From the NCBI GenBank assembly GCA_018645535.1, contig JABGWN010000069.1, positions 1 to 5,184 of the forward strand: 5,184 bases of DNA, written 5' to 3'. Source of the stretch: Methanobacteriota archaeon. Lineage in GTDB: Archaea; Thermoplasmatota; Poseidoniia; Poseidoniales; Poseidoniaceae. This document shows, piece by piece, positions 1 through 5,184 of the stretch. The notes beneath the pieces were generated by a model, which did no database searches, was not told the origin of the DNA, and was given only the letters and a program-made list of their open reading frames with translations. A program made the translations under genes and the position numbers. Numbering within the stretch: position 1 is the stretch's first letter; the number at the start of each line of letters is the position of its first letter.

Positions 1-3000
1 GTGTCATCAATTGAAAGTGAGGTTTGTGATGTATCGAGAGCTAATTCACCGCTGTAATGCCAAGATGCATCGTACAAAGGAACCGTGACGAATTGTCCCA
101 AGCGATCTACAAGATGGATAGAAGGAACTCGAAGGAGTGTTGGATCTGGGTCAAAGCCCCACTCAATACTGAAATTGACATTGAATGCCCCTTGTTCAGA
201 GAAGACACCATCTCCACCAAGAAGGCCACAGGACTCGACATCAACATACACGTGGTTGCTGTAACATTGTTCTGTATTGGAATTCCAATAAATCATAGCA
301 GAGTCGGTTGTGGTTGAGCCAAGGTCCAATTCAATGTATTCAATATCTGTAATTCCATTCTTATCCCAGATTGGAATTTGTAAGAGATTCGCTTCACCTG
401 GATGCAACCATCCGTCTTCATGCTGTCCCCAAACAAGGTCGAATTCTGTACCGAGAGAAGGTGTTCCATCTGCACGTAGTTGAATATTGAAAAGAGGAGC
501 GTAGATGTTTCCACCTTCGATCATGATGTTGCCTGCACCATCAGCGACGGACAACCATCCTTGCACATAATCGCCTTCTGAGGCGCTTGATGTATCCATT
601 GTAAGTGAAAACTCACCTGTGCTTGCAAGCATATTCTCCGGAGCTTCCAATGGAATCTCTTGAATCTCGTATTCATCGATCTCTCCGTCCATGTTGGAAT
701 CATCCATCCATGATCTCCAAATCAATGCGTTTGCATGATGCGGGAGAGTGGGATTGTCTCCGATGATGAATGAGACCTCGGTTGCTGGGGATGCATCTCT
801 GTGATCAAACTCATCAATGTCCATCGAAATTAACATTGGAGCGATGGTATCCATCGTAAACGAAGCGATTGGATTTGCCTCATAGGATGCCCCTTGTCCA
901 AGAAGAGGTGTTACTTCGATTTCCATGGTCAAGTTCTGTAGAGTACTTGGGACATTGTAAATAATCGAGGCGACTCCATCTACAACCAAATTGGTTGAAC
1001 CTTTATCTTGACCATCAACAAGCAATCGAACGAGTGCTTGTCCAGTGCGAGGAACTGCATTTGAAACATCTTCAAAGCCCAAATAAGCATGAACTGTGAC
1101 GAATGTATTGGGTATCAAGAGAGCGGATTCAGCATCGGTTTCAACACCTGATTGTGATTCAATCGTGAAGCGCTTCAACGATACATCGTTTTCGATACCA
1201 TTTGCATGTCCCAATCCAAAGACGTAGTTGAGGGGTAAAGTCGGCCCAGTTGGGCTAACCAACATCACATTCAGTGAAGCATACGGCTCATCATCCCAGG
1301 CCATTGGCATCTGGAAACGATGTGTGAATTGGATATATGCTCCACTTCCAATCATACTAATCTCTCCATTGGAATCTGTATCGCTCCATCCCAAACTGTA
1401 TCCACTTTGTTGACAACTTAATGTCGATGCTCCTGTGAGTGGTAAGAGAGCACTGCTGCACTGAACAGACGAAGTTGCTGTTGCACCTCGTAAACTCATA
1501 TCGATACTCCAGCCATTATTTTTCACATACGTTTCAGCATCACTGACACCAAGAGGTGAAAGATCAAAGGTTGAATTGACTGTAATCCAGTCCGTTGAAG
1601 GTGTCAGTGTATCGATTGGTGGAGAGATAGCAATCGACACTGGATTTAGCGTAGGTGTTGTAGAGATAGAATTCAGAGTTAATTTAATTGAACCTGAGGA
1701 CATCATGCGAATAGGAATTCGAACTTCCTTTACTCCACCGATACTTACGATGGAAGAGAGTTGCTGATTCAAAGCTTGTACAACAGAAGAAGTTGAAATC
1801 AAATTCAAGTTAATACCAGCCTCATATGGAGCAAAGACACCACACAAGGTAACGTCCGCAGTGGATTGGGAAGATCCAATTGTAATGCTTACTCTTGCCA
1901 TAGGTAATCCAAAGATCCCCCGGTCATCAGCAGCATTCGACAAAGCGCTGTTTAATGCGCCTAATTCTGTTTGAGAAAACGAAATGAGTTGAGCATTTTG
2001 GAAATTTGTAAACCCTCTATTTGTAACATCATTACCAGCGATTTTGATGTTCATAAATGGTGATTGCATTGCATTGTCGGAATTGAGAGTAAAGGCGAAA
2101 TCATTGATACCAGAAAGTGGTAAAAGCACTTCAAACATCGAAGAAGTACTCGGTGAAGAAGCAATTGTTTGGCATAGTTGTCCAGTAGCCAGTCTGTTTT
2201 GGAATCCAAAGGATCCTGCATTTGCCCCGTCAAGTCCCCAATCAGAAACACCATCAGGACCAATATCGATTCGCATACCTGTGCTTGGATTTGAGCGAAC
2301 GGTTTCAACTTCAAACGAATCAACCGAATAAGAACCGCTTGCAGCAGTAAAACGGAATTGTACAGAATGACTTACTTCATCGAGGGTATCGTATCCATCG
2401 AGAGAGACAGGTTGCCATCCGGTCTCATCCACATTCGCTTCGAGCAAAGGAGTGCCAGTGGATGAGATCGAAGTGGAAAGTGCACCAAATCCATTCGATA
2501 TCTTGTACACTGGAGATGTCAGAGAACCCGTTCCTGAAACAGCGCCTGTTGTCGAAGACCACGTTGTTCCCGCAAGAATCCAATCGTGTGTTGCTGGGTT
2601 TGCACTAAAGGATTCATGAATAGCACCGCTGATGCCCAAACTATGTATCTTAGGCCCACCGGATTGGCCTGTTATCATGTGGGTTTGGAATCGCAGAGAA
2701 GGTGTTGCTTCCCAATCAATTCCTCCGAGATCAACTTGTAAATCGGTCATTTGAGAGTAGCCAGGAATTGCAGTTCCTGTTGCAGCATCAATTAGGGACC
2801 ATTCGAAGAGAGCACCTGTTGGGACCTCAGCATCGATGACCATCAATCCGTAAGAAGAAGGTTCGCTGCCAGCACTTACACCAGGACCAAACGGTTGAGA
2901 GGTCCAGTTTCCTTCGCCAGTTGAAACACCAGAGGCCTTTGGAAGAATTTCAACATCATCGATATTCCAGCCAGTGTATTCAATGCTTCCATCAGAGGAA

Positions 3001-3791
3001 CCAAGGCCAAAACGAACTTGGAAATTGGAGTTCGCTGCAACGTAATTTGAAATCGTAATGGTTTGAGTGGTGTATGAACCATCATTTACAGTTCCGGAAT
3101 TCGACCATACATTCACCCAATTCCCTGCATTGTTTTTTACTGAAACATATGCATGATCATAGGAACTTGATTCAACACCAAGCCTCTTTTGGAATTTAAG
3201 ATCCCAACCACCCGAGCAGCCACCACAGTTCATCACTGGTGAAGTAGCCCAATATGGACCACCCATGTAAGATGGATAATTTCCGTTGTATGTATACAGA
3301 GCCTTTGAACCACTTGTAACGCCGTTTGATGCCCCAAGAGTACTATCGTATCCCCAGAACCATGTATTGGTACCACTAAAGGTCCATGCGTTGGTTCCTT
3401 CCATGTCATAGGCCCATCCTTGAGGTAACAATTCCAAACTGGTTCCATTGACATCGATTCCATCGTAAATTGCTTGTGGATGATCGTAATCTGCAGAAGA
3501 ATCCCACACTTTAGCCGCACTTACTGGAAGAACGTTTTCGTCAAGCGAGAGGTCAATCGAGGTAACAGCTTCCCCACTTGGAACATTAATTGAAATTGCA
3601 TCGTTTACACCATCTGGATATGAGCCAATACTCACGATATTTGATTGCCCAGTCGGTGTAACGTTCGAGACACTTTCATCCGCAAAAACGAGGTCTTGCG
3701 CTGTATTATCTACCAATGGACTGCCTAATGAAATCAGAAAAACAGACAGCATCAAACCGACGACCATTACGTTGCGGCTGCGTCCACCCAT
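1..3791 (-). CDS. Large secreted multi-domain beta-sandwich protein (C-terminus beyond the window)
   Basis: This is one stop-free frame of 1263 codons, still open at base 1. The ATG at 3791 is chosen because an in-frame TGA lies 15 bases upstream of it and because it gives a proper signal peptide: Arg4 and Arg6, then a hydrophobic stretch at residues 8-22. The later Met9 would lose the positive charges. Residues about 125-283 form a MAM/jelly-roll-like module ending in GWNIDDVEIL. Residues about 395-498 look like a second, diverged sandwich. A module opening with IDIGPDGVSDWGLDG starts near 506, and an Ig-like module opening with MDTIAP near 980. Residues 1031-1042 fit an EF-hand loop, and 804-815 are a weaker copy. 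Composition is rich in Ser, Thr, Asn, Gly and Asp and poor in Lys; cysteines are few and mostly in close pairs. There are about six N-x-S/T sequons. No catalytic motif of a protease or glycosidase was recognised. It is probably exported and cell-surface or released; adhesion, glycan binding or an S-layer-like role are all possible, but its function is unknown. Confidence 0.93.
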   Translation of the reverse strand, partial: MGGRSRNVMVVGLMLSVFLISLGSPLVDNTAQDLVFADESVSNVTPTGQSNIVSIGSYPDGVNDAISINVPSGEAVTSIDLSLDENVLPVSAAKVWDSSADYDHPQAIYDGIDVNGTSLELLPQGWAYDMEGTNAWTFSGTNTWFWGYDSTLGASNGVTSGSKALYTYNGNYPSYMGGPYWATSPVMNCGGCSGGWDLKFQKRLGVESSSYDHAYVSVKNNAGNWVNVWSNSGTVNDGSYTTQTITISNYVAANSNFQVRFGLGSSDGSIEYTGWNIDDVEILPKASGVSTGEGNWTSQPFGPGVSAGSEPSSYGLMVIDAEVPTGALFEWSLIDAATGTAIPGYSQMTDLQVDLGGIDWEATPSLRFQTHMITGQSGGPKIHSLGISGAIHESFSANPATHDWILAGTTWSSTTGAVSGTGSLTSPVYKISNGFGALSTSISSTGTPLLEANVDETGWQPVSLDGYDTLDEVSHSVQFRFTAASGSYSVDSFEVETVRSNPSTGMRIDIGPDGVSDWGLDGANAGSFGFQNRLATGQLCQTIASSPSTSSMFEVLLPLSGINDFAFTLNSDNAMQSPFMNIKIAGNDVTNRGFTNFQNAQLISFSQTELGALNSALSNAADDRGIFGLPMARVSITIGSSQSTADVTLCGVFAPYEAGINLNLISTSSVVQALNQQLSSIVSIGGVKEVRIPIRMMSSGSIKLTLNSISTTPTLNPVSIAISPPIDTLTPSTDWITVNSTFDLSPLGVSDAETYVKNNGWSIDMSLRGATATSSVQCSSALLPLTGASTLSCQQSGYSLGWSDTDSNGEISMIGSGAYIQFTHRFQMPMAWDDEPYASLNVMLVSPTGPTLPLNYVFGLGHANGIENDVSLKRFTIESQSGVETDAESALLIPNTFVTVHAYLGFEDVSNAVPRTGQALVRLLVDGQDKGSTNLVVDGVASIIYNVPSTLQNLTMEIEVTPLLGQGASYEANPIASFTMDTIAPMLISMDIDEFDHRDASPATEVSFIIGDNPTLPHHANALIWRSWMDDSNMDGEIDEYEIQEIPLEAPENMLASTGEFSLTMDTSSASEGDYVQGWLSVADGAGNIMIEGGNIYAPLFNIQLRADGTPSLGTEFDLVWGQHEDGWLHPGEANLLQIPIWDKNGITDIEYIELDLGSTTTDSAMIYWNSNTEQCYSNHVYVDVESCGLLGGDGVFSEQGAFNVNFSIEWGFDPDPTLLRVPSIHLVDRLGQFVTVPLYDASWHYSGELALDTSQTSLSIDD
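666..701 (-). other. EF-hand/dockerin-type calcium-binding loop (residues 1031-1042)
   Basis: The loop DSNMDGEIDEYE fits the 12-residue EF-hand pattern: D at 1, N at 3, D at 5, G at 6, I at 8, D at 9 and E at 12. It follows the strand-like segment NALIWRSWMD and sits in a module that starts near residue 979. A single such loop in an extracellular beta-rich protein usually stiffens a domain junction by binding calcium. Seawater calcium would keep it filled. A weaker relative, DTDSNGEISMIG at residues 804-815, has Gly instead of Glu at position 12 and may not bind well. Confidence 0.6.
2943..3419 (-). other. MAM/jelly-roll-like domain within the large secreted protein (residues about 125-283)
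   Basis: The stretch begins at GWAYDMEGTNAWTF and ends at GWNIDDVEIL. Between them are a WDLKF strand (W196), an acidic Tyr/Asp-rich loop, VSVKNNAGNWVNVW, a QTITIS strand and FQVRFGLGSSDGS. This order (aromatic strand, V.V..NG..W..VW, FQVRF, then GW.IDDVEI) is what I know from the MAM/laminin-G-like sandwich domains found in secreted proteases and adhesins. Cys189 and Cys192 form a CGGC motif before the WDLKF strand, possibly a local disulfide. By family knowledge such domains bind proteins or glycans. The domain naming comes from pattern recognition, not from a profile search. Confidence 0.6.
3723..3791 (-). other. N-terminal Sec-type signal peptide of the large secreted protein
   Basis: Residues 1-7 (MGGRSRN) carry two arginines, residues 8-22 (VMVVGLMLSVFLISL) are continuously hydrophobic, and small or polar residues (G23, S24) follow. 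This is the n-, h- and c-region order of a Sec signal. The exact cleavage site is uncertain: after G23 is plausible, and after A31 is another option. There is no lipobox cysteine, so a lipoprotein is not suggested. The Arg pair is R-S-R rather than RR with a twin-arginine motif, so Tat export is not indicated. Confidence 0.8.
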
Positions 3792-3840
3792 GGTCTTCCC
3801 TATTCATTCCACCCAAAAAGCATTCTTGCAAGAAATTTTG

Positions 3841-3860
3841 TTGATTATATTAACAATCAA
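3841..3860. repeat. Short inverted repeat TTGATT-N8-AATCAA around the TATA-like element
   Basis: TTGATT at 3841-3846 and AATCAA at 3855-3860 are exact reverse complements, separated by ATATTAAC. The repeat frames the putative TATA element, so it could be a dimeric regulator site affecting both divergent genes. With arms of only six bases in AT-rich DNA, it may also be chance. Confidence 0.3.
3845..3853. promoter_or_regulatory. TATA-like element between the two divergent genes
   Basis: The sequence TTATATTAA (read as TTAATATAA on the minus strand) resembles an archaeal TATA box in both directions. On the minus strand its centre is about 58 bases before the ATG of the large secreted protein, which predicts a leader of roughly 30 bases. 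On the plus strand it is about 40 bases before the rpiA ATG, which predicts a leader of roughly 15 bases. An alternative for rpiA is the weaker TCAATATC at 3857-3864, about 28 bases before the ATG, which would give a nearly leaderless mRNA. Neither start codon has a convincing Shine-Dalgarno sequence. Transcription start sites are inferred from spacing only. Confidence 0.5.
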
Positions 3861-3888
3861 TATCAACCGTCCGAATCAAGAGCAGAAT

Positions 3889-4590
3889 ATGAGCGATGCT
3901 GAAGCACTGAAAAAACTCGCAGGGGAAGCCGCGTGTTCGTATGTAAAATCTGGAATGAACGTTGGTCTAGGAACGGGTTCAACGGTCAAATATACTGTCT
4001 TGGAACTCGGAAGACGAATCAAAGAAGAAGGGCTCGAAATCGTTGGCGTTCCAACATCTGTTGCCACGGAACAACTTGCAAATGAAGTTGGGATTCCATT
4101 GGTTGAACTTGGATCTATCGCTGGCTTAGACATCGTCATTGACGGTACCGATGAGTTTGACCCACAATTTCAACTCATCAAAGGTGGCGGTGCTGCATTA
4201 CTTCGCGAGAAGATTGTTGCACAACAGTCAGCCTCGATGGTGGTTGTAGCCGATGGTAGGAAGCAAGTCGATTGTCTAGGAGCATTTGGTATTCCAATCG
4301 AGATTACACCGTTTTCATCTGACGTTACCGTACGAGCACTCGAAGCTCTGTTGAATTGTAGCGTAGTTCTACGTTCGAACGATGAAGGACTTATCCACAC
4401 AGATAACGGAAATTGCATCGCAGATGCGAACATTGGAGCAACCGTTGATGATCCTCTTTTGATGGAAACACAAATTCTCAACATTGCTGGAGTTGTTCAA
4501 GTCGGACTCTTCAACGACATGTGCGATATCGTAGTCTTAGCAGATGATGGAAAGGTAACGACATTAGTCAACCCAGCAGGTCGATTGTGA
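3889..4590 (+). CDS. rpiA: Ribose-5-phosphate isomerase A
   Basis: A complete 233-residue protein, close to the usual RpiA length of about 220-230. It interconverts ribose 5-phosphate and ribulose 5-phosphate in the cytoplasm, feeding nucleotide synthesis and the non-oxidative pentose phosphate route. Family motifs are in order: phosphate-binding GLGTGSTVKY (26-35), PTSVATEQLA (55-64), DGTDEFD (85-91), KGGGAALLREKI (98-109), ADGRKQVD (121-128), TDNGN, and the C-terminal VQVGLF. By comparison with the E. coli enzyme (Asp81, Asp84, Lys94, Glu103, Lys121), the expected active-site residues are Asp85, Asp88, Lys98, Glu107 and Lys125, all present. The ATG at 3889 is chosen because MSDAEALKKLAGEAA begins the family's first helix. 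The frame also has an upstream ATG at 3772, but that would add 39 non-homologous residues spanning the promoter and overlapping the divergent gene. It ends three bases before the convergent tRNA gene. Confidence 0.96.
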   Translation: MSDAEALKKLAGEAACSYVKSGMNVGLGTGSTVKYTVLELGRRIKEEGLEIVGVPTSVATEQLANEVGIPLVELGSIAGLDIVIDGTDEFDPQFQLIKGGGAALLREKIVAQQSASMVVVADGRKQVDCLGAFGIPIEITPFSSDVTVRALEALLNCSVVLRSNDEGLIHTDNGNCIADANIGATVDDPLLMETQILNIAGVVQVGLFNDMCDIVVLADDGKVTTLVNPAGRL

Positions 4591-4593
4591 AGG

Positions 4594-4667
4594 CGGGCCT
4601 GACGGGGTTCGAACCCGCGACCTACGGATTAAGAGTCCGTCGCTCTACCTGACTAAGCTACAGGCCC
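4594..4667 (-). tRNA. tRNA-Lys, anticodon CTT
   Basis: The 74-base gene folds completely: a seven-pair acceptor stem (GGGCCTG with CAGGCCC), a four-pair D stem (GCTT with GAGC, one G-T wobble), a five-pair anticodon stem (ACGGA with TCCGT), a five-base variable loop AGGTC, and a T arm GCGGG-TTCGAAC-CCCGT with one G-T pair. The anticodon loop is CTCTTAA, giving anticodon CTT (plus-strand positions 4631-4633), which reads the lysine codon AAG. The discriminator base is G. The CCA end is not encoded (CCTT follows), so a CCA-adding enzyme must supply it, as is common in archaea. There is no intron. Its own TATA box lies 25 bases upstream, and its 3' end is three bases from the rpiA stop codon. 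Confidence 0.97.
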
Positions 4668-4687
4668 ACGCTGGCCTCTGTCAAGAT

Positions 4688-4695
4688 GTATTTAA
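4688..4695 (-). promoter_or_regulatory. Archaeal TATA box of tRNA-Lys
   Basis: On the minus strand TTAAATAC is centred about 25 bases before the first base of the tRNA, the standard distance from an archaeal TATA box to the transcription start. It therefore predicts initiation at or next to the mature 5' end. The element overlaps the TAA stop codon of the carbamate kinase gene (4692-4694), so coding end and promoter share bases. The assignment relies on spacing and sequence; read-through from the kinase gene could also produce the tRNA. Confidence 0.65.
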
Positions 4696-5184
4696 TCATC
4701 ATGGGACAAAGTCGTCCCAGCATCCTCTCGTAACGCTGAGAGGGCATCTCCTGGTTTACAAAGGATTGAACGCATCCCTGGTGAATGACGTACTGCTTCG
4801 ATCATACTGGAAATCTTTGGACCCATTGATCCTTCAGGGAAATGACCTTCTGCAAGGTATTTCTCTGCTTGTGAAACACTTAGCGTACGATGTTCTTTTT
4901 GATCATTTGAACCGAAATCAGTGAATACTGCTTCAACACCTGTGGAAATAATCAATGCTTCTGCACCCAATTCTGAAGCAAGCAAAGCAGAGAGACGGTC
5001 TTTATCGATAACTGATGGAATCCCTTTGAATTGCTTCTCATCATTGATTATAGGAATCCCCCCGCCGCCTCCGCAGATCACAACTGCACGTTGCTGAACA
5101 AGAGTTCGAATAACATCGATGTCGAGAACACTCATTGGCATTGGGCTTGCAACAACACGACGAGGTCCATTGATTGTTGTTGCA
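4692..5184 (-). CDS. arcC: Carbamate kinase, C-terminal half (N-terminus beyond the window)
   Basis: The 163 visible residues correspond to about the second half of a family usually near 310 residues long, and the frame is open at the right edge. The enzyme transfers phosphate reversibly between carbamoyl phosphate and ADP, giving ATP, carbamate and then ammonia and CO2. It belongs to the amino acid kinase superfamily and is cytoplasmic. Visible family motifs in order: RRVVASPMP, VVICGGGGGIPII, the VIDKDRLSALLASELGA segment, the ISTGVEAVFTDFG segment (canonical form close to LTDVDAVY.NFG), GHFPEGSMGPKI with the conserved lysine, and the terminal AGTTL. The Met at 5141 is internal, because RRVVASP just before it belongs to the family. 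The tail SHDD is short and acidic. In many organisms the enzyme closes the arginine deiminase pathway, but no deiminase or carbamoyltransferase gene is visible here, so degradative or biosynthetic use is open. Confidence 0.93.
   Translation of the reverse strand, partial: ATTINGPRRVVASPMPMSVLDIDVIRTLVQQRAVVICGGGGGIPIINDEKQFKGIPSVIDKDRLSALLASELGAEALIISTGVEAVFTDFGSNDQKEHRTLSVSQAEKYLAEGHFPEGSMGPKISSMIEAVRHSPGMRSILCKPGDALSALREDAGTTLSHDD

Noticed and set aside
57..3520. Several short open frames of 60-95 codons on both strands within positions 57-3520
   Set aside because: All lie in other frames of the continuous 1263-codon gene on the minus strand, are short, and show no recognisable motifs or start signals; they are shadows.
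3772..3888. A 39-residue N-terminal extension of RpiA starting at the upstream ATG at 3772
   Set aside because: It would overlap the first codons of the divergent secreted protein and run across the TATA region, and it matches nothing in the RpiA family, whose first helix begins at the ATG at 3889.
3876..4484. Minus-strand open frames of 87 and 104 codons opposite rpiA
   Set aside because: They are antisense to a complete, well-conserved rpiA and have no domain of their own.
5048..5077. Five consecutive glycines in carbamate kinase, first taken as an insertion in the nucleotide-binding loop
   Set aside because: Aligned with the usual VIAxGGGGIP pattern, the spacing is unchanged; the extra glycine simply occupies the variable x position.
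5139..5141. Start of the carbamate kinase gene at the ATG at 5141
   Set aside because: The frame continues upstream with RRVVASP, a conserved family segment, so the gene is cut by the window edge and this Met is internal.
1..5184. CRISPR array, insertion sequence, phage or toxin-antitoxin content
   Set aside because: No regularly spaced repeats, terminal inverted repeats, transposase, phage or toxin-antitoxin motifs were seen; nearly all bases belong to four ordinary genes.

Overview
The window looks archaeal, most probably a marine planktonic euryarchaeon of the Marine Group II (Poseidoniales) kind. That assignment is inference. It rests on an archaeal-style TATA box 25 bases ahead of a tRNA gene that does not encode its CCA end, on AT-rich TATA-like promoter DNA without clear Shine-Dalgarno sites, on moderate GC, and on a very long secreted protein made of beta-sandwich modules with Asp/Asn-rich loops. 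No rRNA or marker protein here settles the lineage.

Layout. Positions 1-3791 on the minus strand are one uninterrupted reading frame of 1263 codons. It begins with a signal peptide and is still open at the left edge. It is a large secreted or surface protein with a MAM/jelly-roll-like module near the N-terminus, a second diverged beta-sandwich, several further domains I cannot name, and an EF-hand-type calcium loop near residue 1031. A 97-base AT-rich intergenic region (3792-3888) separates it from the divergent plus-strand gene rpiA (3889-4590), a complete ribose-5-phosphate isomerase A with all expected active-site residues. Three bases after the rpiA stop, on the opposite strand, lies the 3' end of tRNA-Lys(CTT) (4594-4667). 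Upstream of the tRNA, also on the minus strand, is the C-terminal half of a carbamate kinase (4692-5184), cut by the right edge. The tRNA's TATA box overlaps the carbamate kinase stop codon.

How the parts relate. The housekeeping genes (rpiA, tRNA-Lys, carbamate kinase) are packed very tightly, and their control elements lie in or against neighbouring genes. No pathway links all four genes. RpiA supplies ribose-5-phosphate, carbamate kinase exchanges carbamoyl phosphate and ATP, and the large protein acts outside the cell. I found no CRISPR array, insertion sequence, phage gene or defence system. The least explained element is the large modular secreted protein.
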